A stretch of DNA of 64,000 nt from Paenibacillus riograndensis SBR5 (GCF_000981585.1 NZ_LN831776.1:6059187-6123186), one strand, 5' to 3'. Positions 20,506 to 29,512 are shown, numbered from the stretch's first letter. The notes: generated by a model not told the origin, from the sequence alone. Made by a program: numbers and translations.

Positions 20506-21846
20506 TCAATTACTCTGCTTCACTGTGTCTGCACCAGACTCAGGCGCAGCCGCTTTTTCCGCATCATGGCTGTTCCAGTAGACATCGGCAATGGCATCGG
20601 CCAGGATATCTGCTGTCCGTTTCAGTTCATCCTCTGAATTGTCGATTCCGCCCACTTCAATTAATACACTGTTAGGCGAAAGCGTCTGATTGTATTCCCC
20701 GTTGTTGCCGTTGCCGGAAGATTTCCCCCAAATGCCGCGGGAAACACCGGGATAGCTTTTTTCCAGCAGCTGATGGATTTTATTGGCGAACGCCTCGTTT
20801 TTCTTCCAATTTTTATTCGCATGTCCGAGGATAAAATACACCTGGGCGTAACTTTTTCCGTTAATGACGGCAGTGGTTTTGCCATGCCGCTGTGAATCAC
20901 GGTGAATATCAATCATTTCAGTCATCTCCTGATGGGTGCTCATCGCTGCCTTGACAGTCATGCGCGAATATTTATAGGAAAAGTTCCAATTATAATCCGG
21001 CACTGTCGTAGCGTAATCCTCTTGCGCATGAACCGTACCAATTCCGCGCTGCTCCAGTCTTTTGGCAATATATGAGCCTACCAGCATTACATTTTTGGAA
21101 GGAACAGCTGAACTTGGGTTGTCACTCTCTACGCCCAGCAGCGGGTTGTAGGCCTCGCGGGGGTGGGAATGATAGATTAAAATCCGTTTCATCGCAGACT
21201 CCTGGCTGCTGCCGGGTGTAGCTGCACTGCCGTTGCCGCCTGCCGCGTCCGGTGCTGCAGTAGGTTCAGGCTGCGGTTCAGTCTCTTCTCCGCCAGGCTC
21301 GTCCACCCCATCGCCATGTGCAGGTTCTGTTCCGGCCCCTCCTGCCGTATCGTCTCCGGTACCATGGGCTTCTGAATCTCCGGCGGCCAGTTCATCCGTT
21401 CCCGGATGGTAGTCTGCAGGAGCATCTTTAGCACCGCCCGAGCCGAGCCGCAGCAGAAACGGATCATCGGCGGCCAGCCCCGGAACCTCGCGGGAGAGCA
21501 GGCTTTTCGGGTCCCCGGGGTCGACACTGGTCAGCATCCGAAAGACGAAGGAGGTTACGTTCCTGCCTGAAAATGCAGACGGCTCTTCACTTTTCGGCAG
21601 ATGCGGAACCTCCATGCCCAGCAGCTCCATAAAAAATCCGCTTGATAAGGAAGCCGCCAAACCCTTCATTGAAGGAACGGGCGAAGAGTTCAGCTTCTGT
21701 CCGGCCAACCCGCCGGCGCCAAGCAGCATAAAAAATACAAGTGAACCTCCGGCCAGCAGCAGCATCGTTTTTCCCAGCGACAGAACATCCAGCAGCTTGC
21801 TCCGCAGCCGGCCGATATTCCATAGCTGAAACCATTTTCTGTTCAT
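20506..21846 (-). CDS. spoIIP: Stage II sporulation protein P (SpoIIP)
   Basis: Cell-wall hydrolase (amidase and endopeptidase) that works with SpoIID and SpoIIM during engulfment. 446 residues: an N-terminal membrane anchor (~28-47), a long low-complexity Gly/Glu/Pro/Asp linker (~115-210), then the catalytic domain beginning ILIYHSHPREAYNP, with GTVHAQEDY, YFILGHANKNW and SVLIEVGGIDNS motifs. His in YHSH and the Glu in IEVGG are expected zinc ligands and catalytic residues. The ATG follows GGAGGA. Downstream of gpr as in Bacillus. Confidence 0.95.
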   Translation of the reverse strand: MNRKWFQLWNIGRLRSKLLDVLSLGKTMLLLAGGSLVFFMLLGAGGLAGQKLNSSPVPSMKGLAASLSSGFFMELLGMEVPHLPKSEEPSAFSGRNVTSFVFRMLTSVDPGDPKSLLSREVPGLAADDPFLLRLGSGGAKDAPADYHPGTDELAAGDSEAHGTGDDTAGGAGTEPAHGDGVDEPGGEETEPQPEPTAAPDAAGGNGSAATPGSSQESAMKRILIYHSHPREAYNPLLGVESDNPSSAVPSKNVMLVGSYIAKRLEQRGIGTVHAQEDYATTVPDYNWNFSYKYSRMTVKAAMSTHQEMTEMIDIHRDSQRHGKTTAVINGKSYAQVYFILGHANKNWKKNEAFANKIHQLLEKSYPGVSRGIWGKSSGNGNNGEYNQTLSPNSVLIEVGGIDNSEDELKRTADILADAIADVYWNSHDAEKAAAPESGADTVKQSN

Positions 21847-22004
21847 TATTGTTATGTCCTCCTCCAGCCCTCTGTAATCTCTTATACTCCCAATCTATGA
21901 GCGGAGAAGGAATGCTAGAACCTGAAATGAGAGAACAAAAAGAAGAGCCGGACGCTCTCTATGTGATGGGGAACCAATATATACATATATACATTTTGAT
22001 ATGT

Positions 22005-22044
22005 AAAAAAGCCCGCCTCAATCTGCGGATAGGCAGACTGGGGC
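22005..22044 (-). terminator. Intrinsic terminator of gpr
   Basis: On the minus strand GCCCCAGTCTGC ... GCAGATTGAGGCGGGC forms a hairpin followed by TTTTTT. Confidence 0.75.
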
Positions 22045-22126
22045 AGACGGATTTGAACTGCGGACCCGGTTAGGGGGCCCAGGAAAAGACAAACAGGGGG
22101 CAGGAAAGACTGAACCGTTAGGCTGG

Positions 22127-23137
22127 TTAGTGGGTATACGCTCCTACATTCCCCGGATCAACAGCCTCATGCAGCGCAGCGTTCAGTCCGCTGGCTACGA
22201 TATTAGCGATTTCTTCAATGAACTCATCAATTTCCTTTGGGGTTACGATGAGATCATGTCCAAGCGGCTCCAGCACCTCTTTGACCAGCGACAGCCGTTC
22301 GTGCTCAGAGATGTCGTCCAGCATGCCCATGATTTCTTTGGTTTGCGTGGCGCCGGCTCCAGCCTGCCCAAAATGCCTGCTCATCATCTCCAGCACGTTG
22401 TTCACAATGGTCGAAGCATAGCAGACGGTAGGAACGCCGATAGCGATGCAGGGGATACCCAGTATCTCTTTAGTCAGCCCCCGGCGTTTATTGCCGATTC
22501 CTGAACCGGGATGGATGCCGATGTCGGCGATTTGAATCGTCGTATTGATCCGTTCCAGCGAGCGGGATGCCAACGCATCTATGGCAATTATCACATCCGG
22601 CTTGGTACGGTCGATGATCCCCTGAACCACTTCGCTGGATTCAATACCGGTAAGACCCAGCACGCCCGGCGCAATCGCGCTTACATTGCGGTAGCCCGGG
22701 GAGACCTGATCGGGAACCAATTCGTAGAACTGGCGGGTAATCAGCGAATTCTCCACAACGAGCGGTCCCAGTGAATCGGGAGTCACGTTCCAGTTGCCTA
22801 GACCAACAATCAGAACAGAAGCGTTGCGGCCAATGCCGATTCTGTCCATGAACTGCTCAAATTCACGGGCAAAAACCACGGACACCTTCTGCTGCAGTCC
22901 GGTATCACCGCCGCGCAGCGCGGGAACCTCCAGGGTTACGTAATTACCGATGGCACGCCCAATGGCCTGCGAACCCGCATCATTAGCCACGGCAAGACGG
23001 GTAACCTTGATGCCATCCGCCTCTTCCACCTCTTCGTTCACACCGGGAATGGGCGTTTTTTGCGGTCCCTGAGCCATTTCCTTTGCTTCCAGCGCCAAAT
23101 CTGTGCGTACCGAATACAGCTGAAGATCCAGTTCCAT
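22127..23137 (-). CDS. gpr: Germination protease GPR
   Basis: Spore protease that degrades small acid-soluble proteins at germination; made as a zymogen in the forespore. 336 residues from the ATG at 23137, which has AAGGAGG upstream; the ATG at 23161 lies at the expected transcript start. The N-terminus has YSVRTDLALEA, matching the propeptide region that is removed by autoprocessing. Motifs VGLGNWNVTPDSLGPLV, GLTGIESSEVVQGI and VIAIDALASRSLERINTTIQ identify the A25 family. Divergent from rpsT; conserved order with spoIIP. Confidence 0.96.
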   Translation of the reverse strand: MELDLQLYSVRTDLALEAKEMAQGPQKTPIPGVNEEVEEADGIKVTRLAVANDAGSQAIGRAIGNYVTLEVPALRGGDTGLQQKVSVVFAREFEQFMDRIGIGRNASVLIVGLGNWNVTPDSLGPLVVENSLITRQFYELVPDQVSPGYRNVSAIAPGVLGLTGIESSEVVQGIIDRTKPDVIIAIDALASRSLERINTTIQIADIGIHPGSGIGNKRRGLTKEILGIPCIAIGVPTVCYASTIVNNVLEMMSRHFGQAGAGATQTKEIMGMLDDISEHERLSLVKEVLEPLGHDLIVTPKEIDEFIEEIANIVASGLNAALHEAVDPGNVGAYTH

Positions 23138-23169
23138 TATAAGTTCAGCCTCCTTTTGCATATTGGTGA

Positions 23170-23200
23170 TAGTGTGCGAGAGAAGGCCATGGTTTATACA
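23170..23200 (-). promoter_or_regulatory. Candidate sigma-G promoter of gpr
   Basis: Minus-strand TGTATA at 23200-23195, an 18-base spacer and CACACTA at 23176-23170 resemble the forespore sigma-G consensus. gpr is a known sigma-G gene. Confidence 0.5.
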
Positions 23201-23232
23201 GCCCGGAAAGGTTAAATTTCAAAGCTTTAGTC

Positions 23233-23261
23233 TTGCATTTTATGAGAGGTCATGCTAAACT
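23233..23261 (+). promoter_or_regulatory. Probable sigma-A promoter of rpsT
   Basis: TTGCAT, a 17-base spacer and TAAACT, 55 bases ahead of the rpsT start. Confidence 0.55.
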
Positions 23262-23316
23262 ATTTTAAGTTGTGAATCATTTGATGATTTCGAATGTCTT
23301 TCAGGAGGTGAATGCA

Positions 23317-23589
23317 ATGCCAAATATCAAATCCGCGGTAAAACGCGTCAAGACGACCGAAAAACGCCGTGCACTGAACGCTTCCCAGAAATCCGCGCTT
23401 CGTACAGCCGTGAAAACTGCTGATGTAGCTCTGACTGGTACAGAAGTGGAAACTGCTCAAGCTGCTTTCCAAGCTGCTTCCAAAAAGCTGGACAAGGCTG
23501 TAACCAAAGGCCTGGTTCATAAAAATGCGGCTGCCCGCAAAAAATCCCGCTTGGCGAAGAAATTGAACGCTCTTAAGGCTCAAGCCTAA
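23317..23589 (+). CDS. rpsT: 30S ribosomal protein S20
   Basis: A 90-residue basic helical protein that binds 16S rRNA in the small subunit. The ATG at 23317 follows AGGAGGTG by 6 bases; the upstream in-frame GTG is not used. Start [18 protein letters not shown], the internal NKAAA-like stretch ([18 protein letters not shown]) and Ala/Lys composition are typical. Divergent from gpr, convergent with holA, as in Bacillus. Confidence 0.97.
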   Translation: MPNIKSAVKRVKTTEKRRALNASQKSALRTAVKTADVALTGTEVETAQAAFQAASKKLDKAVTKGLVHKNAAARKKSRLAKKLNALKAQA

Positions 23590-23622
23590 GCCAGGGGCGA
23601 CATTAATAATGCGCACTTTAAG

Positions 23623-23659
23623 AACCTGACCGTTATGCTGCATGCGGTTAGGTTTTTTT
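23623..23659 (+). terminator. Intrinsic terminator of rpsT
   Basis: AACCTGACCG paired with CGGTTAGGTT (one mismatch), then seven T. Confidence 0.85.
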
Positions 23660-23661
23660 GT

Positions 23662-23909
23662 TGTATAGGAAATTATACAGTGTAAAAAAATGTGGAGAAG
23701 CCTCACAGGACATAAGCGATGTAGAAGGATGGGGCTCCATCCGCAGACTGAAGCGGACAGAGGAACCCTTATTTTGTAAAAAACCTTGGAGCCTGGAATA
23801 CAGGGAAAAGGGACAAATAAAGGCATCTCAGTCCGTCCCTGCGGAATAGATGAATCTTCTTTCAATAACGGCTTTCCGGTCCGTAACGGCTGCGGATCGA
23901 TCGTGAAGG
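23662..23909 (-). repeat. Dispersed repeat family 2, full copy
   Basis: Both ends match the sequences at 2961-2998 and 2630-2736 in the opposite orientation. It begins 2 bp after the rpsT terminator T-run. The middle has no match elsewhere in the window and no coding sense. Confidence 0.7.
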
Positions 23910-24122
23910 AATAGGGCGATCCGTCTTCAGCATGACCCCGCTGATTTTGGAGCGGTGGGGAATCCCTGCGGGCATAAGCCCCGTGTTGCTATTTACCCGC
24001 CAGGATGATTTTGTTCTGCGCCGGCGCCCCAACAACGGCAATTCTGCCGTTATTTCGCTGCACACACTAGCCGATGCTATTCCCCTAAGTTTACATACAT
24101 CTTATCTATAATAGAAAAGATC

Positions 24123-24168
24123 AAAGAGCCTGTCCGCAGCACATACCGACGCTGCGGACAGGCTCTTT
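24123..24168. terminator. Intrinsic terminator of holA
   Basis: A perfect 18-bp stem, AAAGAGCCTGTCCGCAGC and its complement with a 10-base loop; on the minus strand GATCTTTTC follows. Confidence 0.8.
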
Positions 24169-24193
24169 GCTGTTCACACAGATCACGATGCTG

Positions 24194-25213
24194 CTAGGCA
24201 CCCAAACGCAGCATGAACATCTCCAGGCCCAGCACCTTGTCGATGGCGCCGGTCTTCATCTGGTAATCCAGATCGGCCAGGAAGCTGAGGATCTGCCGCA
24301 GGCGCTGGCTCTCAAACTTGCGGGCCTGCTCCCCCGCCAGCTTGACGGCGTACGGATGCAGCCCCAGCTGCGAAGCGATCTGGCCTTGCGAGTAGCTCTG
24401 GGCAGACAAATCCTTGACCTGCAAAATAATCCGGAACTGCCTGGCAATCAGCGCGGCAATCTTGATCGGCTCCTCCCGCTGCTTCAGCAGCTCATAGAGC
24501 GTATTGAGCGCCTTGTCGAGACGCAGATTAGCGATATCCTCCACCAGTGTGAACACATTCTGCTCCGTCCCGCGGTGCACCAGGCTCTCTATGGCTGCGG
24601 CATCCACAATTCCGCCCTTGCCGGCGAACAGGCACAGCTTGTCCATCTCTGCCGACAGCCCCTGCAGTCCTGTTCCGGCGTTCGCTACAAGAACCGCAGC
24701 GGCTCCCTGTGCCGGCTCGCAGCCGCGGTCACGCACGCCCTTTTCAACCCAGCGCAGCAGCTCCTCTGCTCCCAGCGGATTGAACGCCAGCACCGTTCCT
24801 GCGGCTTTGACCGTCTTGACGATTTTTTTGCGCTCATCCAGCTTGTCGCTGTTGACCATGAAGACGATCACGCTAAACTCCGCCGGATGCTGCATATAAT
24901 CGCTGAGAACCTCCACCCGGTGTTCTATCTTGGCATTGTCCTTTCCTGCGGTGAACAGAGAGGCATCACGCACCAGCAGCAGCTTCCGCTCCACCATGAA
25001 CGGTACAGTCTCCGCTTCCTCCACGACCGCCTGCACCGGCGTCTCGGAAAGATCAAAGGGAATGACAGCAAAATCCCGGTCCTCTTTGGCAATCAGGTGC
25101 TCCTCCAGAAAGGCTGCAAATTCATTCATCCGGAACTTCTCGCTCCCGTACAGCACATAGAGCGGCGAAATTTTCCCTTGTCTGATGTCTTTGGCCGCCG
25201 CTTTGGCATCCAT
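24194..25213 (-). CDS. holA: DNA polymerase III delta subunit
   Basis: Clamp-loader subunit that opens the beta clamp. 339 residues from the ATG at 25213 (MDAKAAAKDIRQGKISPLYVLYG); the longer frame reaching 25303 would begin inside the terminator at 25294-25334. N-terminal LYVLYGSEKFRMNE, the clamp-binding segment PFMVERKLLLVRDA and C-terminal helices (ANLRLDKALNTLYELL, ALIARQFRIILQVKDL) match HolA of Bacillales. No intact Walker motif, as normal for delta. In conserved order with rpsT, gpr and spoIIP. Confidence 0.95.
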   Translation of the reverse strand: MDAKAAAKDIRQGKISPLYVLYGSEKFRMNEFAAFLEEHLIAKEDRDFAVIPFDLSETPVQAVVEEAETVPFMVERKLLLVRDASLFTAGKDNAKIEHRVEVLSDYMQHPAEFSVIVFMVNSDKLDERKKIVKTVKAAGTVLAFNPLGAEELLRWVEKGVRDRGCEPAQGAAAVLVANAGTGLQGLSAEMDKLCLFAGKGGIVDAAAIESLVHRGTEQNVFTLVEDIANLRLDKALNTLYELLKQREEPIKIAALIARQFRIILQVKDLSAQSYSQGQIASQLGLHPYAVKLAGEQARKFESQRLRQILSFLADLDYQMKTGAIDKVLGLEMFMLRLGA

Positions 25214-25293
25214 CCCGCCACTTCCTTTTCCATTTCGTCTCTGATTATTGTAACAAAAAGCGTGAAGCATACAAAGTCTTATCTCTGCGCAAA

Positions 25294-25334
25294 AACGGAG
25301 CAACTCCGGCAGCTATGGCCAAAGTTGCTCCGTT
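25294..25334 (-). terminator. Intrinsic terminator of the sigma/anti-sigma operon
   Basis: A perfect 12-bp stem AACGGAGCAACT/AGTTGCTCCGTT followed on the minus strand by TTTTTG. Confidence 0.85.
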
Positions 25335-25481
25335 CCCGCGGCGCATCTATATAAACGACGGAAGGAAAAGCTCTAGAAACTTTCCGACCGGCGGTCATAC
25401 CGATGGTTCTCACGATCCCTGTATCTCCTGTCCTCTTACCATAGCATATTCCACTGCCGCATAAAAAGTTCCACTCTGCAA

Positions 25482-26729
25482 TTATTTTGCAGACGGTGAT
25501 GGGTCCGGAGTAGGCACAGGTGTTGTAGTTGCAGTAGGGGAAACCGTCTGCGAAGCAGAAGGAGCCCCGGTCGCAGCTGAATCCGGCACAGTGTAGGTCT
25601 TTCTAATTTCACTGCCGTTTTGGGTCGTGACATAGGTGAACTCACGGCTGTCCTCCGACCACTCACCGGAAACCCATTCCCCCTCCAGAGGGAGAGACGT
25701 CAGCGCCTTCCTGTCGTCTCTGGAAGCACCCTCCGGTATCGAATAGATTACAAGCTGCTGCCCCGCAAGCTCGGCGTCAAAACGTCCATCCGGCGATGTT
25801 GCAGGTGAAGCCGCAACCATTGCGGGCATCATGTTCATAATCCCGAATTCCGATGGTGAAGGCTGGATATCCTTGCCGGAGTTCGAATCACCGGCCCTCA
25901 TCTTGCCTTCCATGGGCGCGCTGTCCTGTGCACTGGTATCTCCGTTGGCATCAGGACTGCTAATTACAGAATTCTGCGGCGCAGGTGTCGCCGCCGGTGT
26001 GGCCGCAGCCTTGTCAGGCTTCTGCGTCTGTCTCTTCAAGGCGTCCGGCTTCTTGGTGGTCTCAGGCGCCACAGCCGGAGCATCCTGGGATGGTGCCGTG
26101 GATGGAGCAGTCAGATCCTCAGTCCCGCCGGAAGTATTATCGCCGCTGCCGCCGGCTGAAAACATGTTGTCCTGCGCCGGGCCTTCCTGACCTGCGGAGC
26201 CTGTCGCACCGTCCGCATTGCCCTCCTGCCCCGCCTCCTGGGAAGGTTCAGTGGACCCTATACTTTTTTGCAAAGAGGAACCTGTATCTGCACTCTGATT
26301 AAGCGCCTGCTCGACATCTGCCGCCGGCATCTTCTCAGGCATGTTGAAAATAGCAATCAGCAGGATAATTGCCGCCGCCACTGCGCCAATGCCTGTCCGT
26401 GCCGCCATTGAAGATCCCTTCGGGATTTTGCCATGGCTGCTTTTGCGAGAGAGCGGAACGACATTGGATTCATCGGTGCCCGTCATGACCGGTTCCTGAA
26501 CGCCGCGGTCCAGCTCATCGAGCCGTGGCATGATCGAGTCAACGAGACTGAAAGGGGGCTTCACGTCCGGCAACTGCTCAAGCTGCCGGGAGAGCGTGCT
26601 CAGACGGTCATAGACATCCGCGCATGAAGGACAATTGTCGATATGACGGAACATTTCAATTATTTCTTCTTGGCTCAAATCATGATCCAGATAGCGGTGC
26701 ATCCATTCCATCACCTCCGCGCATTTCAT
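25482..26729 (-). CDS. Membrane anti-sigma factor with zinc-finger (zf-HC2) domain
   Basis: 415 residues. N-terminal ZAS-type domain with HIDNCPSC (~29-36), the HxxxCxxC zinc motif that holds an ECF sigma factor; one membrane segment (~121-137, AVAAAIILLIAIF); then an external low-complexity region rich in Gly, Ala, Pro, Asp and Thr (~140-290), a folded beta-type segment (DGRFDAELAGQQLVIYSIPEG, WSEDSREFTYVTT) and a Pro/Thr/Ser tail. It overlaps the sigma gene by 4 bases (ATGA), so the two are translationally coupled. It probably holds the sigma factor at the membrane until an envelope signal arrives. The long outer part is unusual; the signal is unknown. Confidence 0.85.
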   Translation of the reverse strand: MKCAEVMEWMHRYLDHDLSQEEIIEMFRHIDNCPSCADVYDRLSTLSRQLEQLPDVKPPFSLVDSIMPRLDELDRGVQEPVMTGTDESNVVPLSRKSSHGKIPKGSSMAARTGIGAVAAAIILLIAIFNMPEKMPAADVEQALNQSADTGSSLQKSIGSTEPSQEAGQEGNADGATGSAGQEGPAQDNMFSAGGSGDNTSGGTEDLTAPSTAPSQDAPAVAPETTKKPDALKRQTQKPDKAAATPAATPAPQNSVISSPDANGDTSAQDSAPMEGKMRAGDSNSGKDIQPSPSEFGIMNMMPAMVAASPATSPDGRFDAELAGQQLVIYSIPEGASRDDRKALTSLPLEGEWVSGEWSEDSREFTYVTTQNGSEIRKTYTVPDSAATGAPSASQTVSPTATTTPVPTPDPSPSAK

Positions 26730-27274
26730 CCTGATACACCACCTTTCTGATACTCCTGAAGTCTGTTCTGCAGCTGCTGCCTGGCCCGGAACAAATACGA
26801 TTTTACCGTGTTCAGAGGCAGATCCAGCGAGTCTGCAATCTCGTTGTAAGAAAAGTCCTGCAAATACCGCAGAACGATTACTGTCCGGTGATGTTCCGGA
26901 AGCTGGTCAATCGCCTCTCGTATATCCTCCGCCAGATAACCGGACAACACTTCACGTTCCACATCATGTTTATCCGGAAACACCATTTCATGTTCATCAA
27001 TGGAAACTGTAGGTTTGGTTCTTCTGAACTTGTCAATGCATATGTTGGTCACAATCCGCTGTACCCATGTTTTGAACTGGGCTTTTTCCTCGTAGGAACC
27101 GATTTTGGTATACACGCGGATAAGCGCCTCCTGTGAAGCATCCAAAGCATCCTGTTCATTATGAAGAATGTAGAAGGCCGTCTTATATACATGTCCTTCA
27201 ATTTCTCGCAATAGGGTGATTAGAGCGTCGCGATCGCCCGATTGAGCGGCTCTGATGAGTCCCTGCTCCACCAC
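26726..27274 (-). CDS. ECF-type RNA polymerase sigma factor
   Basis: 182 residues, standard for group IV sigma factors. Region 2 (~22-90) includes DALDASQEALIRVYTKIGSY and the -10 recognition helix FKTWVQRIVTNICIDKFR; region 4 (~120-175) has DQLPEHHRTVIVLRYLQDFS and the HTH YNEIADSLDLPLNTVKSYLF. The start is GTG at 27274 behind AGGGGG. Partner of the anti-sigma gene overlapping its 3' end. A possible self-recognised promoter lies at 27303-27331. Close to the SigW/SigV class in length, but I cannot fix a group. Confidence 0.92.
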   Translation of the reverse strand: MVEQGLIRAAQSGDRDALITLLREIEGHVYKTAFYILHNEQDALDASQEALIRVYTKIGSYEEKAQFKTWVQRIVTNICIDKFRRTKPTVSIDEHEMVFPDKHDVEREVLSGYLAEDIREAIDQLPEHHRTVIVLRYLQDFSYNEIADSLDLPLNTVKSYLFRARQQLQNRLQEYQKGGVSG

Positions 27275-27302
27275 GAAGGTTCCCCCTCTCTATGCAATCT
27301 TA

Positions 27303-27331
27303 CTGACGCGCAAGACTGCGAAATTGTTGCA
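27303..27331 (-). promoter_or_regulatory. Candidate autoregulated ECF promoter
   Basis: Minus-strand TGCAAC, a 17-base spacer and CGTCAG resemble ECF promoters (-35 with AAC, -10 with CGT) just upstream of the sigma gene. Such genes commonly drive themselves. Confidence 0.4.
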
Positions 27332-27450
27332 AGCCTGTAATCATTATTTTTGTTAATCCATAATCCTTACTAAGCATACAGGGGAAGCTCGAATCATTCA
27401 AATACTCTTTTAGTGAAGATGGTTACAATAATGAAATCAGATGGCACGCA

Positions 27451-27492
27451 AAACAGCCGATTGCACCTTTTTCAGGTGAAAACCGGCTGTTG
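27451..27492 (-). terminator. Intrinsic terminator of eda
   Basis: AACAGCCG-type stem with inner CACC/GGTG pairing, followed on the minus strand by TTTTGCG. Confidence 0.75.
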
Positions 27493-27532
27493 TTCAACAA
27501 ACATTTAAAACTTTTGTCACTTAAGCTGAATT

Positions 27533-28177
27533 TTAAGCACCTTTGATTTCCTTGAACTTCGCTACATATTTGGCGGCCAGCTCGGTGATCTGATCGTAAC
27601 GTCCTTCCTTGGCCGGAGCAGTCAGGTTGCCTCCGATGCCTACAGCGATACAGCCGTTCGCAATCCATTTCTCCATGTTGTTCAGATCCACACCGCCGGT
27701 AGGCATAATGTTCACATGCGGCATCGGCCCTTTGACGGCCTTCACATAATCCGGTCCGAAGGCGCTTCCCGGGAACAGCTTCAGCACATCCACGCCCAGC
27801 TTCAGCGCTTCCTTCATTTCATTTAATGTCATGCAGCCCGGCATATAGGGGATACCGTAGAGATTGCACATTTTGGCGGTTTCTTCTTCAAAAGAAGGGC
27901 TGACCACAAATTCCGAACCAGCCAGAATGGCGATTCTTGCAGTAAGCGGATCAAGTACCGTACCTGCGCCGATCACCGCACGGCTTCCGTATTCGGCTGC
28001 CAGGCGTTTGATCGCCACATCGGCATCCGGAGTTGTAAACGTAACTTCAATGTTGTTCAGCCCGCCTTCAATACAGGCAGCGGACATCTTGACAGCATCA
28101 TCGGCATTGTCGGCGCGGATTACAGCTACTACACCAACGGATGTAATGTTCTGCAATACTTTTATTTTCTTCATCAT
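27533..28177 (-). CDS. eda: 2-keto-3-deoxy-6-phosphogluconate (KDPG/KHG) aldolase
   Basis: Splits KDPG into pyruvate and glyceraldehyde 3-phosphate, the last step of uronate and pectin breakdown. 214 residues, a class I TIM barrel. The Schiff-base lysine is K133 in DVLKLFPGSAF, the catalytic Glu is E44 in NNIEVTF, and the phosphate loop is PTGGV. ATG-ATG follows AAAGGGAG. Divergent from kdgK, which makes its substrate; a palindrome at 28220-28241 lies in the shared upstream region. Confidence 0.94.
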   Translation of the reverse strand: MMKKIKVLQNITSVGVVAVIRADNADDAVKMSAACIEGGLNNIEVTFTTPDADVAIKRLAAEYGSRAVIGAGTVLDPLTARIAILAGSEFVVSPSFEEETAKMCNLYGIPYMPGCMTLNEMKEALKLGVDVLKLFPGSAFGPDYVKAVKGPMPHVNIMPTGGVDLNNMEKWIANGCIAVGIGGNLTAPAKEGRYDQITELAAKYVAKFKEIKGA

Positions 28178-28219
28178 AAACTCCCTTTCTTGGTCAATCT
28201 CCGAAATAAGAATATTTAT

Positions 28220-28241
28220 TTAGATAAACTATTTTATCTAA
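28220..28241. promoter_or_regulatory. Operator-like palindrome between eda and kdgK
   Basis: TTAGATAA-ACTATT-TTATCTAA, perfect 8-bp arms, 43 bases upstream of eda. The 344-base divergent gap is AT-rich; a KdgR-type repressor site is a natural reading. Confidence 0.5.
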
Positions 28242-28521
28242 TTTACTAACCTCAAGCAAAAATCCTCTAAGAAAATAGTAATAACAATGTCTCCTGCCGT
28301 CAATATATATTTATGTGAACAGACTGTAGAATCTCCATAAAAATAAAATATCCCTTATAAAATAAGGATTAACACATTTCTCGTGATTTCATAAGGCTAA
28401 TTTATTTTACCGGAATGAGGGATGTCTTATTGTAGAAAACCGATTTATGTGATAATTTCAAATTACTAATCATAATTCATTTATACAGGGGTTGCATGTT
28501 TACCCTGAGGAGGAACTATTC

Positions 28522-29475
28522 ATGAGCAAACAGCTGGATGCAGTTACGTTCGGGGAACCGATGGCGATGTTTTATGCCAATGAGGCGGGCCCGCTGCACG
28601 AGGTGACGTCTTTTTCCAAAGCTCTGGCCGGGGCAGAGAGCAATGTGGCAACCGGATTATCCCGCCTGGGGCACAAGACCGGATATGTAACCAAGCTTGG
28701 CGAAGATAACTTCGGCCAATTTATCGCCAGTGCGCTGAACAAAGAACAGATTAACACCGACAGCATCACTTATACCAAGGAATTCCCGACAGGTATGCTG
28801 ATCAAATCCAAGGTGCTTACCGGAGATCCCAAGGTTGAATATTTCCGCAAAAATTCTGCTGCCTCCAAGCTGAGCTTGTCCGATTTTGATGAATCCTATT
28901 TCGCTTCCGCCGGGCATCTGCATGTGACCAGCATTTCTGCGGCACTGTCAAAGACCTGCCATGAATTCTCCCTGCATGCTATGGAGTTTATGAAAAAGAA
29001 CGGCAAAACCGTCTCTCTCGATCCGAATCTGCGCCCGGTACTCTGGCCGGATACAGAAACCATGGTGAACACCATCAACGATCTGGCAGCACGCTGCGAC
29101 TGGTTCCTGCCGGGCCACAGCGAAGGCAAAACTCTTACCGGCCTGGATACACCCGAAGAAATTGCCGGCTATTATCTGGAACGCGGCGTATCCCTGGTGG
29201 TTATCAAGCTCGGACCTGAGGGCGCTTATTACAAAACCTCCTCCGGTGAAGAAGGGTATGTCAGCGGATTCAAGGTTGAAACTGTAGTCGATACTGTAGG
29301 AGCCGGAGACGGATTCGCAGTCGGCGTGATCAGCGCTATGCTGGAGAAGCTGACTGTAGCGGAAGCCGTGAAGCGCGGCAACGCCATCGGCGCGCTCGCC
29401 GTGATGTCCCCTGGGGATATGGATGGACTGCCAGACCGGGACAGCCTGGAAAAGTTTATGAAGACCAGCGTATAA
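28522..29475 (+). CDS. kdgK: 2-keto-3-deoxygluconate kinase (PfkB family)
   Basis: Phosphorylates KDG to KDPG, feeding Eda. 317 residues from ATG at 28522, which has GAGGAGG upstream; the frame's earlier ATG at 28492 has none. PfkB features: GGxN-like AGAESNVATGLSRLG near residue 36, and the catalytic DTVGAGDGFAVG motif near 250. Other sugar kinases of the family are alternatives, but the eda and KdgR-like neighbours favour KDG. Confidence 0.88.
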   Translation: MSKQLDAVTFGEPMAMFYANEAGPLHEVTSFSKALAGAESNVATGLSRLGHKTGYVTKLGEDNFGQFIASALNKEQINTDSITYTKEFPTGMLIKSKVLTGDPKVEYFRKNSAASKLSLSDFDESYFASAGHLHVTSISAALSKTCHEFSLHAMEFMKKNGKTVSLDPNLRPVLWPDTETMVNTINDLAARCDWFLPGHSEGKTLTGLDTPEEIAGYYLERGVSLVVIKLGPEGAYYKTSSGEEGYVSGFKVETVVDTVGAGDGFAVGVISAMLEKLTVAEAVKRGNAIGALAVMSPGDMDGLPDRDSLEKFMKTSV

Positions 29476-29512
29476 GCAAACCACACCTCCCTCATTGTTT
29501 ATGGGGGCAGAT

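Larger units (their letters stand above)
23590..24193. other. Intergenic region between rpsT and holA
   Basis: 604 bases with two terminators at its ends and dispersed repeat family 2 at 23662-23909. A 67-codon minus-strand frame at 23862-24065 overlaps the repeat and has no ribosome site; I do not call it a gene. Confidence 0.6.

Noticed and set aside
22041..22078. tRNA-like 3' end on the minus strand (GGTCCGCAGTTCAAATCC)
   Set aside because: The T-loop-like TTCAAAT is not flanked by a pairing T-stem and no acceptor, D or anticodon arm can be formed. The neighbouring bases belong to the gpr terminator.
23862..24065. 67-codon minus-strand frame between rpsT and holA
   Set aside because: It overlaps dispersed repeat family 2 and has no ribosome site.
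24194..25303. Longer holA start at 25303
   Set aside because: The extra 30 codons run through the terminator at 25294-25334 and lack a ribosome site; the ATG at 25213 fits the family.
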